Shown here piece by piece: positions 36,956-49,600 of a stretch of DNA of 64,000 nt. Both the position numbers and the translations under genes were made by a program. Every line of letters begins with the position of its first letter. Within the stretch, counting starts at the first letter, position 1. This stretch comes from Perkinsus olseni (lineage: Eukaryota > Perkinsozoa > Perkinsida > Perkinsidae): NCBI GenBank assembly GCA_013115135.1, contig JABANP010000273.1, forward strand, positions 1 to 64,000, written 5' to 3'. The notes under the pieces were generated by a model, which ran no database searches, was not told where the DNA came from, and saw only the letters and a program-made list of their open reading frames with translations.

Positions 36956-38666
36956 ATGCCCAGCCTTGTTGACCATCCTATTGGCAAAGTCGCCCCAGCG
37001 GTTCTGCTGGTCGCTTTCTTTTGCCATCTTGCGGGCTGCTCGTCTTCCTCGAGCACCACCACGACCAGTACTCCTCCCGCCACTACTGTGAGGCCTCCTA
37101 CTTCGAGCCCTTCCAGTTGCCGTGGATCGCACTTCCAACTCAACCCCGAACGTTCTGCAGCACAGTTACGACCCTGTGAAAATACAGTTGGCCAAAGACC
37201 GGCAGGCGCTAGCTGGAGATACTATCGTGTTCTCTCCGAAGGATAAACCATCATTGTCCATGCTGCGCGTGGTGGCCTCGGCTTTGAGTGAGAGTGATGG
37301 TTATGATCTCCGACCTGTCAACCCACGTGGTGGTGGTTACACGGTCAGTTATCGTACTGCCGATGGTACGGAAGTCTGTTCAACCGACCTTACCTTCGCC
37401 CAGGGTGATGATGAGCCAACACAAGCTTATGTTACTGTTGTTGGTGATGATAACCTTCAAGTCCATTGGGTGAGTGCCTCCAGTGAACAAGGTAGCGTAT
37501 CCTACCAGAGGCCCGGTACCACTACACCCACTCGTTATGATGAGACCAGTAGCCCGCGCACCTACAAGGCACAGGATATGTGCTCTATTCCAGCTACACG
37601 TCAAGGGTTCAGGGACCCCGGGTACTTCCACTCGGTTACGATTCCCAACGTAGCCCAGGGTTCTACGATCCGAATCACAACAGGCAGCGGTACCTCCAGA
37701 ACGTTCACTCCCTCCCCACGCCTGGTCGCTGGAGACCCTCTAAGGCACAGCGTTTTCCTTGTTGGTGACTTGGGGACTACTGGTGGCGGCATGCTGGGAG
37801 GGGTCAGCGGTTTCGGAGTTCTCCAGTTCCCAGACTCGGATCCTGGCCGTGTGCTGGCTCATGTGAGGGCCAACGAGAAGTTCAGGTTGAGCATCATTTA
37901 CGGCGACATCGCCTACGCTGGTGGTTTTTCTACTGTGTGGGACCAGCATGGCGAGGAGACTGGGAGAACTATTGGTATGAGCTATCCGCTTGTCGCTAGT
38001 GTTGGCAACCACGAGTACGTATCATATAACAACCCTCAGGGCTGGTACCCTGACTTTGGTAATTACGAATTCCCGGACTCCGGTGGTGAGTGTGGGGTTC
38101 CATTCTCTCATCGCTATCCAATTGGTGATGGTTCGAAGGCTAACTATTGGTTCTCATTTGACTTTGGTGTGGTACACTACGTTATGATGTCTACTGAGCA
38201 CAACTACCTCAATGGCAGTGCCCAGCACAAGTGGCTAGAAGATGATCTGGCGAATGTTAACCGCACCAAGACGCCATGGGTCATCGTTACCGGTCACAGA
38301 CCCATGCACTCGCCCTGTCCCTTCGATGAGTACAACGGGGGAATCGCGGATGCGCTGAAGTCTGATGTGGCCCCTCTTCTGAAGAAGTACAAAGTGGATC
38401 TCTATTTCACAGGTCACTTGCATCGGTATGCTCGGACTCCTCCCATCGACGGTACGGTCCACATCCTGGCCGGCTCGGGACGATTCTTGGAATCGGTTTG
38501 TTCAGCCAATGGAACGTCCCCTATGGAAAAAGCTCTGGATATCGTTGGTTATGTCGAGCTGGATGTGGTGGGAAGAAGCGAGCTCCGGGGTACCTTCTGG
38601 GGCTATAACGCTACCGTGAATGAGATGACCGTACAAGATACCTTTGCCATTGGAAACTTTCGATGA
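36956..38666 (+). CDS. Purple acid phosphatase 2 of the tandem array (frameshift near the N-terminus)
   Basis: Same family and layout as its neighbours. MPSLVDHPIGKVAPAVLL begins a hydrophobic segment ending FFCHLAGCSSSS, followed by a Thr/Ser/Pro linker. One base too many at 37120-37121 (TTGCCGTGG) separates this from the rest, which reads VLQHSYDPVKIQLAKD and continues to the stop at 38664-38666. Core blocks are VGDLG, GDIAYAGG, GNHEY, GHRPMH and GHLHRYART. The stretches 37314-37560 and 38074-38290 are almost identical at DNA level to the third gene, while the sequence between them is much more diverged. Confidence 0.87.
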
Positions 38667-39894
38667 GTGCTTCTTGCAACTGTGTCGCCGAAAGCCTTTG
38701 TCAGTCTGTCGACCAAAACATATAAGTGTCATGTAAGATGTGTCTTGCAACGCTGTTCAGTCAGTCCGTCCGTCACCTTTGTCCCGTCTCGTTGTTGAGG
38801 CTACTCGTCGTAGAATTCTTAAGAATCTTCCGCAGCCAACGTGTTGACACGTGTACGGGATTGCTCCGAGTGACTCTCGTGAAGCTTCTTGAGAAGTTTA
38901 ATCGCTGGGCCGCAGTCCCAGTGTTGACCGAGGATCTTGAACTCAAATGTTTTTACTGTCTTTTCGCTTCCGCGATGGCGTTGCGTTGAGAAAGTATCCA
39001 TCCAATTTTCCCGTGACGTTCACCGCTGTTGTCGTGCGGACGGCGGCTGTATCCGCTTGGCATGGAGCCAGCTTCACACCGATGAAGCTCGTCGTTCGGC
39101 TTCATCCCACTCGGAGTCCTCAGAAGACTGTCCAGTTTTCGGAGGCAAATCGACTACATCGTGGTTTACTCTGAACCACAGCGAGCTCAACTTATCGGAA
39201 AAGTTGATGTGTTTTTTGGCGAAGATCGTCGTTATTTTTTTGGTGGGTTGGCGATACCCGGACGCTGGACCCTGCCCTCGACGAGTATTGGTGGCGGTTA
39301 TCTCCGAGTAAGCTCATGGTGGACAACGCTGGTTTTCAAGAGTTCCATACTCGGTGGACAACGGTGGTTTGCAAGAGTTCCATACTCGGAGGGATGCTTT
39401 TTTCCGGGTCGTTTAAACCGAAACCGACTCGGTTTCGGGTTCAATTCCGAGCTGGCATCACCGCTACGATGCGTCCAACGAGTAGCACGCCTTTCACAAA
39501 GTCTTATGGCCAAAGCTGCTGAGCACGAGTCAGTTGTCATGAATGTCTCGATGCAGTTGATGAATGTGGCTCACCTTGTTAACGACCGACCGATTGAGAA
39601 CCCCATACCCGGGTAGCGTCATCTGGAAGTTGATCTCTCGTCTGCTGTCTTCGTGTCATACCCCACTTAGTTTCACGGTGGTGGCCTCTTATTGTAGCAA
39701 GATGGGGTCAGCGGAAGATACTTAACAAACTATTGTTTCGACCAGATTCGGCTCCCGCTGCGCCATTGCCCTCTGACTGGTGGACTTGTTTTGTGTCTGA
39801 CGGTGTCCTCCCATGAAGTTTGACCAGTCATTGTGTTCACGAGTCGGAGGGTTCAACCACTGCAGGCTTCCACGGCACACACCTTCTTCTTGTG
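38667..39894. other. Intergenic between PAP 2 and PAP 3
   Basis: No convincing gene. It includes a 35-bp tandem duplication at 39318-39387 and otherwise shows no recognised structure. The promoter of the third phosphatase gene should lie at its right end. Confidence 0.45.
39318..39387. repeat. 35-bp tandem repeat, two copies
   Basis: Two adjacent 35-bp units, each starting GGTGGACAAC and ending AAGAGTTCCATACTC, differ at two or three positions. Confidence 0.85.
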
Positions 39895-41570
39895 ATGGTT
39901 CCCGCGGCCCTCCTCCTGTCGACTCTCTTCTTCGCGATCGGGCTCGCTTCATCACGGGATGCTCAGGGAATTCCGAGAGTTCCCCGACACCAGGCCCGAG
40001 CCCGGCTACGACCGCCAGACCGACTGCTGGCAGTTGCGTTTCGGTGTCACCTGCTGAGCTTGAACACAGCTACGACCCTGTCAAGGTTACCTGGCATGAG
40101 TCGGTCAAAGAGGGGGATATCATCGCCTTCTCGTTGAAGAATAAGTCCGACCCCTTTCAGGGTGATGCCTTCAGGATAATATTATCGGCACTTGACGACA
40201 GTACCAATGAGTACCAACTCAATCTGGTCAACCCACGTGGTGGTGGTTACACGGTCAGCTATCGTACTGCTGATGGTACGGAAGTCTGTTCAACCGACCT
40301 TACCTTCGCCCAGGGTGATGATGAGCCAACGCAAGCTTATGTTACTGTTGTTGGTGATGATAACCTTCAAGTCCATTGGGTGAGTGCCTCCAGTGAGCAA
40401 GGCAGCGTATCCCACCAGAGGCCCGGTACCACTACACCCACTCGTTATGATGAGACCAGTCGCCCCCGCACCTACAACGGGCAGGACATGTGCTCAGCTC
40501 TCGCGATCTTCATCGGTTTCCGCGACCCAGGGTACTTCCACTCAGTGACAATCCCAAATCTCGAGCCTGGGTCAGTTATCACGATCCACAACGCCGCCAG
40601 TGTGTCACGCAGCTTCTCCCCTCACCCAAGAATTCCGGCAAGCGACCCCACCAGGCACAGCGTGGCACTTCTCGGCGACCTGGGCGTCAACGGTAACCAT
40701 ATAAGTGGTGCGCACGGCCTCGGCACCATGGAGTTCCCGCCTCCCGATCCTAGCCCTTCTCTCGTTCACCTGCAGGAGAATGAGCGCCTCAGACTCACCA
40801 TTCTTTATGGTGATCTCGCTTATGCTAACGGTTATGGGATTATCTGGGACCAGTTCGGTGCGGAGATGGAGGACAGGTTTGCGATGAGAACTCCCTTCGT
40901 GACGAGTGTTGGCAACCACGAGTACGTGTCCACTGGAAACCCTGAGGGGTGGTATCCTGACTTCGGTAACTACGATCAGCTGGACTCCGGTGGTGAGTGC
41001 GGGGTTCCATTCTCTCATCGCTATCCAATTGGTGATGGTTCGAAGGCTAACTATTGGTTCTCATTTGACTTTGGTTTGGTACACTACGTTATGATGTCTA
41101 CTGAGCACAACTACCTCAATGGCAGTGCCCAGCATCAGTGGCTAGAAGATGATCTCGCCAGTGTTAACCGCACCAAGACGCCATGGGTCATCGTCACCGG
41201 TCACCGGGCGATGTATCAGACTTGCAAAGGCTTCCAGTTGGACCAAGAAGTAGCGGAGCACTTGATATCGGATGTCGGTCCGCTGCTGACCAAGAATCGC
41301 GTTGACGTGTTTGTTGCTGGCCACTATCATCTCTACGAGCGCACTGCCGCTATCAACGGCGTTGTGCATGTCCTGGCTGGTTCCCCTCGCCTCATGGAGG
41401 GCCCTTGCGAGAGGATGAAGACGCCATGGTACAGGAAGGGTCTGTTAACTCATGGCTATGTCGAGCTTGATGTCGTTAACTCGAGTCTCCTTAATTTCAC
41501 CTACTGGGGTTATAATGCTACCTTGGGTTCTATTACCGTACAAGATGCTTTTTATGTCTCGAAGCCTTAG
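39895..41570 (+). CDS. Purple acid phosphatase 3 of the tandem array (frame change after the signal segment)
   Basis: The ATG at 39895 starts MVPAALLLSTLFFAIGLASS, a good signal or anchor segment, but the linker ITGCSGNSESSPTPGPSP and the rest of the protein are in another frame. The step falls at about 39945-39955 and needs one missing base (or two extra). The alternative ATG at 39813 is in frame with the body but has no hydrophobic N-terminus. The body has the FnIII-like domain (AYVTVVGDDNLQVHWVS), RDPGYFHSVTIPNL, and core blocks LGDLG, GDLAYANG, GNHEY, GHRAMY and GHYHLYERT, ending at 41570. It probably acts outside the cell or on the surface, releasing phosphate from organic esters; this follows from the family. 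Confidence 0.87.
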
Positions 41571-42332
41571 TGATGTCAATAATGCTGTTACAGTCTGTAG
41601 TATCGAAGGAAGTGCAACATGCTCACTAAGTGCGTCCACCACGTCTCGTAACGGCGGCCAAATATTATATCGTTATATTAATGCACCGTGTAAGTGTGAT
41701 GAAATACATAAGTGCTCATTATCAGCATGTTGCATTCTTCCCTGCTAATCACAGGGAGTACAACTCATCGCCGGCCGTACATTTTACCACTTCGTGCTGC
41801 CATCGGCCTCTCAGAGGGACATCATCCCCCCACGACCTTTCTTGATGTTTAATTTTTGTGGCGCTAAGGCAAGTCCAATGGGTGCCATGAACTTTGTTGT
41901 GAATCTCTCAGTCGGTAACCTTATCCAACCTTATGATCTTACAGTATCATTTTTTCTGTCATTACAACCGTTCGGTCCTGGTTCCGATTCTCAGCTAGAG
42001 TGTCTCTTGCGTTGCCTCGACAGACCAGGGAACTGATAGCGTATCGGATGGACAATGGGATCTAAGGGGACTCGCATAGCCCTCTACTTGGCCTCACGCA
42101 AAACCTGACACCGGAAGCCTTCCGTGCTGTTGCTCGGCACCAAGTTGCGTGAAGTCGGGCGCAGGACTCGAGTCTTGCTTTGCCTACACTGATGATAATA
42201 CCTACGTCTTGAGCCGCCTCCCTTTGAAGGGGCCACAAAGATAAGCAGCAGAATGCTCCGCTCCTAGTAGACTTTCAACGACAGCCACAATGCGCCGTTC
42301 AAGTTCTTCTCCTCCGAACTTCTTCTCGTCTG
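41571..42332. other. Intergenic after the PAP array
   Basis: No convincing coding frame. A short frame from 42290 (MRRSSSSPPNFF...) overlaps the next gene in another frame and is not supported. Confidence 0.4.
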
Positions 42333-43370
42333 TTGAGCACCCCTGTCGCCTCCGTGCTGTCTATGCTGTTGCCGACGTTCAACTTTTTCCTATTAGCCGA
42401 GCCCCTGTGGATGCTTACAATTAAATGCCCCCGCTGCGCCACCGCCTTCGCGGTTTACGTTCACACCCAGGCCTTGCCGGAGCGGTCTCCGCCGACCTCG
42501 CCGAGCCCGGTTCCCACAGCATCATCGCCCGACACGTCAAGTGAGTCGTCCTCTGAGTTCTCGCCTTCATCTAGATCTCCCTCCCCCGCTGAGTCACCGC
42601 CGTCTGTGTCGCCGCCGCGTCGTGAGAAGGAAGTTTTCGGCTCGTTTCGGCAGCGGTCGGGTCTGCGGCGAAGCGCTCGGATTCGAGAGTACCAAGTCGC
42701 TCGACTGGACGACGACTTTGATCGCACTACAGCGTCTAATGGTGTCCGTAGGAGCCGTCGCCTCAAGAGGCTACGACGTAGCAGGTTTTACGATTCAGAA
42801 GACTCGGATAGATTCTGGTCGACTGATTCTGATGAAGTTGATGAAGCTCACGGCCGCCCTGATGAAGGTGCAAGGGAAGACAACCGGCGAACAGCATCGC
42901 CAGAGATCCCCCAGGGCGATATGGAAAGAGACACTCTTGTCGGGAACTCAGATGAAGGCCCGGTTTGCACTGTGCCGGGCAAGGGCGAGGCACCCAACAG
43001 GGAGGCACCAGCAGACCTGCCGGAGGTTGGAGGCGTCGACTTGGATATTTCTAATTTGGGCGACGGAGGCGGCTGGGTGGAGCACAGCATTTCCCCGACT
43101 ATGAGAAGGGCGCTGGGGGTCGCCCGCGAGACGATCAATGAGAGTGAGAGCCATCACCGACCGAGGAACAACTTGGGAGCTACCAAGGCGGAGCGATGCG
43201 AGAGCCAACTGAGAACTGCAAGGTCCAATCTTGGATACTTGAAGATGGAACGCTGTGATGCCACGTTGCCAGCAGGGGTTGGACGAACTCGGCCTGCGAC
43301 GACCGTGAAGCAGGAGCTGCAGCGGAAGCCTGTAGCAGGATTTTCGGTTATAAAACGCGAAGGGCGATAG
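42333..43370 (+). CDS. Hypothetical Ser/Pro-rich, highly charged protein with a single CxxC
   Basis: Family not recognised. 345 codons, intron-free. From the first ATG it begins with a hydrophobic stretch; an internal ATG at 42411 gives MLTIKCPRCATAFAV, which resembles half of a zinc ribbon (CPRC). A Ser/Pro-rich region (residues 50-95), then basic and acidic clusters (RRSRRLKRLRRSRF, then YDSEDSDRFWSTDSDE) follow. The C-terminus has two similar motifs, ATKAERCESQLR and LKMERCDATLP, and ends FSVIKREGR. The composition suggests a nuclear, mostly disordered protein. It could also be a first exon of something larger. Confidence 0.5.
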   Translation: MSTPVASVLSMLLPTFNFFLLAEPLWMLTIKCPRCATAFAVYVHTQALPERSPPTSPSPVPTASSPDTSSESSSEFSPSSRSPSPAESPPSVSPPRREKEVFGSFRQRSGLRRSARIREYQVARLDDDFDRTTASNGVRRSRRLKRLRRSRFYDSEDSDRFWSTDSDEVDEAHGRPDEGAREDNRRTASPEIPQGDMERDTLVGNSDEGPVCTVPGKGEAPNREAPADLPEVGGVDLDISNLGDGGGWVEHSISPTMRRALGVARETINESESHHRPRNNLGATKAERCESQLRTARSNLGYLKMERCDATLPAGVGRTRPATTVKQELQRKPVAGFSVIKREGR

Positions 43371-43605
43371 GGAGTAATTGTATCGAAGAATGGAGTTTCC
43401 AGATTTTTATTGGCTCCTTTCGCGTTCCCATCAATTGCTGGGCCAGCAGCGCCATCGCTGCGGCTGGGCTTGAGTATTACTTGTGGGCGCTCCGAGGACT
43501 GTGTCGAGTGGGGTTGGGGGTATCTTGAGGTTAGGGGAGGTCTCTACATTCACAGGCTCTCTCAGCGTGAGCTGTTTGTCGCCGGGCATCCAGCCCATCA
43601 GCACG

Positions 43606-46600
43606 ATGTCTACCACCACTTCTACCATCATTACTACTACGACCACCGCAACCCCTTCGTACGACCCCAGGGTTCTTGTACCCCCTGGTCAGCAGGTGTG
43701 TCGGCCTGACAAGCACTCAGTGATCCCTCCTCGTGATGCCTCTCAGGGCCTCTTCCAATGGACCAGCTTGCTAGGTGTCCGTTGTGGGCCGCCCAACGCC
43801 CTCGAACATGACGACCACGACCACGACACGTCGACACCGATATGCGAAGTGCTCACTTGGGACACCGTCCTCAGACACCTACTGGTACACCATTATACTC
43901 CTTCATTGCGCGTTCCTCATCATTATCACAGAAACAGCGGTCACTGACTCGCCACGACCGTTGCAACCGGTTCCGATGGATTCTGCGACTCGGTCGCCTT
44001 TACCCTTATTCCCCCGTCTCAGGATTCCCTCGGTCTTTACATCGTCATAGCCCTAGTGCTGGCTGGCTTGAATCTCCTATTGAAATGGTGGGAGGCCAGG
44101 GCCGCTAGGAACCGAGCGGGCCAAAAACTGAAGGTCAGTAGGCAAATAGCAATCCTCTCAAAAAACAGATCCTCGCTGGAGGTGGCGAGCCTTGCATCAC
44201 CTCAGGAACCCCGTATCGGGCTGGACGACGGCGCTCCCTCATCCCGGGCCGCGTGGCATCGTGCTCAGAAGGTGGTCATACGGCAGCTGTTCAACTTTAA
44301 CGGTTCGGTCGCCGTCAACTGGTGCATCCTGGGGCTGTCAACTCTGCAGTCCCTCACCTTCGGTTTAAGATGGACCACCAGAAGGATTGACAACACCACC
44401 ATTTACCTTGAGTTCATCGCCAACTTCCTCGGCCTGGTGGACACCGGCGTGAAGCTCCTTCTCACCTGGCGTCACTGGTCTCAGTACGTCCGAGTCCTCG
44501 TCTGGCGGCTGCCGGTGGAAACGCTGTTGATCCGCTCCCTTGTCCTTCAAGGGAAGAGTTGGTGGTCCTTCTGCTTCGCCGCTAGCGCTAGAATGTCCCA
44601 TGCGTGGCGGAACTTCACGCTCGTCTCCGACTACTGGCAACGGAAAGGGCAGAACTCTTTCAAGCACGAAGTCCTTAACGTTATGGTCATCGTTTTCTGT
44701 TGGTTGTGGCTCGCCTCTAACACCATCCTCACAGTGGAGATTCTCGGCGACGCTGGCTTCCTCAAGGAGAGCTTCTCGCTGCCACAGCAAACCTCCAGCA
44801 ACACCGACAGGAAGATTTGGTCGCTCTTCCAAGCGATGTACTTTACTATTATCACAATCACAACGGTAGGCCTCGGTGACTTCAAGCCACAGAGCATCCT
44901 CGGTAGGCTGGTCGTTCCCTCCATCATCCTGGGAGGTATCGCAGCCTTCTCATTGACGACCACCAAGTTCCTCCTCCTTGTCCGCAACCAGCGTATTGGC
45001 CTTCGTCATTATCGAAGATACGGCTCCCGGCTGAACGTGCTGGTCACCGGCGACCCGGACCTGGATTCACTGGTCAACTTTATACTCGAATTTTTCCATC
45101 CGGAAAAATTTGGAGTTAAATACGATATGATCATCTTGGTGCCGCATCGCCCAAGTGAGGGGGAAGGTCCGTCTGGATGATACGCCTGGGTATCATAAGG
45201 TCACTCATGCAGCTCACGGTCAGTAAGATACTTTTATTGTGGCGAATTCTCGAGGGAGAGAAACACCCTTTTTCGGCGCTCAACTGGCAAGGTTTGGCGA
45301 TATCACAGAGCATGACGAGCTCTGTGTTTTGCATGCTTCGACCTTGGATACTTTAACAACGCATGATATGTTCATAGGCGAGCTTCGGATACCCATGAGG
45401 CACTCTGACTGGTAGAATGAGTGGCAGATTTATGTCGCCCAGGATATTTTAGGATTCTACCGTAGAGTCAAAGATTCCTGTTCAACCGAAAGAGTTCGGG
45501 TTCTTTAGTCCTGTTCTTTCGTCTTTTTTAGTGCCAGCGGACGGCGAGTCCTTCTTCTACAAGCTCCGTGAGCGTCTCACCAAGACCGAGATTGGGAGGT
45601 CCGCCATTGGCCAGCTGTGGTTCCATCATGGTACCATTATGAATGTGAGCGCCATGGGGGAGCTCGATAAACCAATTCTTAACTCCGGAATGGATTCTGG
45701 AACCGCGTTTTTCGTGTAAAAATGAATTCCAGAATCTACTCTGGGTTTAAGGTTTGGTTTATTCAACGAAGGGATGTTCTCCAATTTTTCGTTCTAATTC
45801 CGCCCGACTGCTGCTGTTGGTTGTCGTTTATGGCGTAACTGCTCGTCTATGCCGAAGCCCTGTTCCTCGTCAGTCCCAAGACGTTCGCCTCATAATTGGC
45901 CCCGACGCTGGAGGGGGCGGCGGAGTAGCCACGCAGCATCGACCGCAGTGCATATGGGTAACCACACTCGGTCCACGGTTGTGAGTGTTGCGGTACTCGA
46001 TGATGATCTCGTCAGAGGCTAACACTGTCTGCGAACACTTAAGCCCTTCTAGCGTTTTTAGAAGCTTCGTCCACGTCCATCGCCCCTGAGCCTTCCGTAC
46101 TCTCTCTGAGGTAGATACTTCCGGATACGTCCTCGCGCGTCCCCGAAAGGGAAGACGCGGAGAACGCCCTGAGGGTCCTCGCCACCAAGCGCGCCGTTGA
46201 GAACTACAAGGGTGTCAGGATAATAGCCTGCGCCCTGAGAAGTGCAGACCTTTTCATAGCGGCTGGTGAGGGGACTCACAGGGTCCACGAAACTCCTCTG
46301 TGATCGGCCGATACTTCAGGGCTCCAGCCGTGGGAAGTCCTTTGCCTACACGAATGGCGAGCAACTCTCCTCGGGGCTTCATGCCGCGTGCCTTGCTTTG
46401 GGACCTTCGTAAGTATCGAGTGGATACCATCCTTGATTGAATGACTCTGGTTGGGGCTTAGCAGTCAGTAGCTCTTCAGCGGTCCATCGAATGCAGCAGG
46501 AAAGATCATGGTGTCCCCTCTCAGAGCGCCCACAAACGCAGTACAAATGTAATTCGGCCAACCAGTCCACGCTGAGGTGCTCGCTCTTTGGCAGCGTCAA

Positions 46601-49600
46601 AATTAGCGTCAGAACGTCAGTAAAAACACAATCAGGAGGGGGGCTCTCTCAAACCTTACACACAGATTGGGCGTGCAGGTCTCCTTCTCGAGGATTCCAG
46701 AGGATGACCCGGCCGTACCCCTCCCCTGGCAGGTGTCGAACCTAGTGTTCGCAGTGGAAGAGGACCCGGCATTGGTCAGCGCCTTCAACTGGGAGGATAA
46801 GCTCATATCCATAGACGACCAGGTGGAAGCTGCCCCCGACAGCGTCGTACCTAGCATGCTCAGGAGCCCGACGATGGAGACCCTCAGAAGAGCTGGAGGG
46901 CTGCATACGAGCACTCATTGGGCCATGAACTGTGAGCTAGTGGGATGCTCGCCTTATGACTAGGGAATCCTAATAACGGCAGTCCAAATGTCGCGCGCCA
47001 CGAAATTCCGTCTCTCCCTGGGCCAGCTTCGACAGGGAAGACATCGCCGTATCACCTCCTGTCTGATTGACACAGGTACGGCATTCGCTTGAGCTCCACC
47101 TACCGCGGCTGGGCCTTCACTGACATCCTCCATCAGAGCGCTTCCATCAGCGACTATCGAGTTACTCTCATCGGAATTGTCGAGGTAACAACACTCGTGG
47201 CGGTGGTCGTGTTTTACATTGTATTTCGAGAAAAATTTCCAGCTCTGTTGCTGCAGAAATTGGACGGTTAAATGTTAAAACTTTCAACATTGGACAAACG
47301 GAGCGAAGCATATAACAACTTCCATCGGGCATCCCGGCGATAGCTCTTTTTTCCTACCCGCTCCGTTCTTTCTGATACCCGCCTTGCACCGTCGTACTCA
47401 CCTCCGTGATCGGCATCCCTGGCAACCTCTGCAGATCACTATGGTAGATGGCCAGAAGGAGTTGTCGGTGTATATCAATCCGGGCTCGCTCTACCGAGTA
47501 CCCCATGATAAAGGGGTCGAGGTCGGAGGCCATCTGCCTGCCCGAATCACCCACAAAGACTTCAGGTGGTCGGCGTCTTCATAGCGACCACCGCGGACGC
47601 CGTAGCGCAGCCGACCGGCCATCCCGATCTGTACGGCCGGACGCCAACCCCGGACGACGATGATTACAGTAAGCCGTCCCGGGGCGCTCCTCTACTTACC
47701 ATCACAACCAGGCGACTCCTCCGCCACTGACTCCTACAGCGAGTGCTCTATCGGGCTGGACGGGAGTTCGGATGACGATCGAAAGGTGCGTCCACCTGCC
47801 GCTGGTGCTGTGTCGTACGGTTTTTACAGGTCTTAGAAGACAGACCGCCAGAATGCGATTTCATAGAGCCCGAGAGGCTCCTCGAAATTTGGAAGGAGGG
47901 GGTCATTGAAGGCCGGAGACAAGTTGCTATGCGAGTGAGGCCCTCTGCGCCACCGCTCTGAGCTCAGCCGTATGTTGGAAATATCATCCTCAATGTCTTC
48001 TGAAGTCTGCATAACCGCATCAGTGTTCACACAACACAACAGGCGAATGTCCTCGCTCTGTTTCCAAGCTACAGAGACAGATGGTCTCAATACCAGGGAT
48101 GTCTCCAAATCACAGCAGTAGCAGAAACGCTCAGCGGATACCGGCTTTCCATCCTAGCTCCATGCGAGATTCGACGAGCACAACAGCTCGAGAGCAACAT
48201 AAAAGGGCGCCCTCTGATGGCAGCTACAGTGGGCCTCGGCCATCGCCTCTCGTAGCAGCTACTGATCACTATTCCCAAGCCGTTGTGCCCGAGGAAACAT
48301 CATCCCAGGGCTTTGGTTCGTGCTGCTTGTCCTCGTTGGGCGCCTTTCGAGGTCCTCTCCAGTGGCGCCCTGCCGATAGACGACATCCATCAGCTCATCA
48401 TGGACCCCCATGTTACCAAAAAATTAAAGTATCATTCTGTGACTACTGATGCTACCAGCATGATGGCTGCTGCAGGGCGGCGGTACGAGGGAGGATGAAG
48501 TTGGAGGAAGCCAACAGGGAGGCGCACCTAAACCGAGGGACTGCCAATAAAAGTGAATCGCTGGCCTGCGCGGATCACCGGTAGAAAGGCGGTCTCGGCA
48601 GAGTCTACTCGAGCCTCGGTGACCGAGACCACCCTCCCACCACCACTGAAAGCCCTCACCCATCCAAGTCCCGGGTAGTGCCTGGAAGTAGATCTCTACT
48701 CACCGTCGGTTTGGCAGGTGTAAACAGCAAAGGTTCGTCCTTCTGTGCTGTTGTGGAGAGCTGCCTGCTGTGGAGACGCTCCGCCACTTTGCGAGGACCT
48801 GTCGGATGCAGGTCGTCTGTCACAGTCTTGTTCACCCGGTTTGGTTAACCACAATCATCCGATACCGAATGCGAGGACGGAATCAAATTCTGACCCTCTC
48901 ACCTTTCCTTCCCCCTGTGGTTAAGGGTTGTCCCAAGGATCTCCGCGGGCTTCATCCAGCCTAAGCTGTTCTCATCGATCGGTAGCTCTCCATCAACAGG
49001 TGCTCATCCTCTCCCCATTGCCGTCCCCAACAGTCCAACTCCTAGGTCGGTTGGGGACAGCCATTGTGTCGTGGCGGGATGCATCGTCATCAGGCGTTGG
49101 GTCAGAAAGAACAGACCCTTCCATCAAGGCCGAGAAGAAGGTCCCCTAGGGCATCACCATTGAGGGCTCCTCCCACCGAACGCGATCAGGTCGATAAGAA
49201 AATTTGGTATCTTCAAGGCGACCCCCTGAAGGCCAGCCACCTTCGTCGGGCAGGATATCTTCGAGCCCGGGCGATCATGGTCCACAGCAACAAAGATACC
49301 ATCCCGTCCTCCTCGGAATGTTTTACAAATCTCAGGTTATCGGCGGTCTACAGTCGGCTGAGGGAGGCAGCGGGACCTCCGCGGATGTCAGACAGGTAGA
49401 TCCCTGCAAGCTCACGCCATGGCACCCCGCATGCCAAGTCAGGTCTTCGCGGTGAGGCTCATCGAGCAGCTCCTCAATGTTGATCTGGCCGAGCGGACTG
49501 CTGGTGACCCGTTGGCCTTCCTGTCCGCCCGACGACCACCGGTCATTGCAGAGCTCTTCCACGAGAAGAGCCATCGGTGGGGGCTCCAGTGGAGTGAAAG

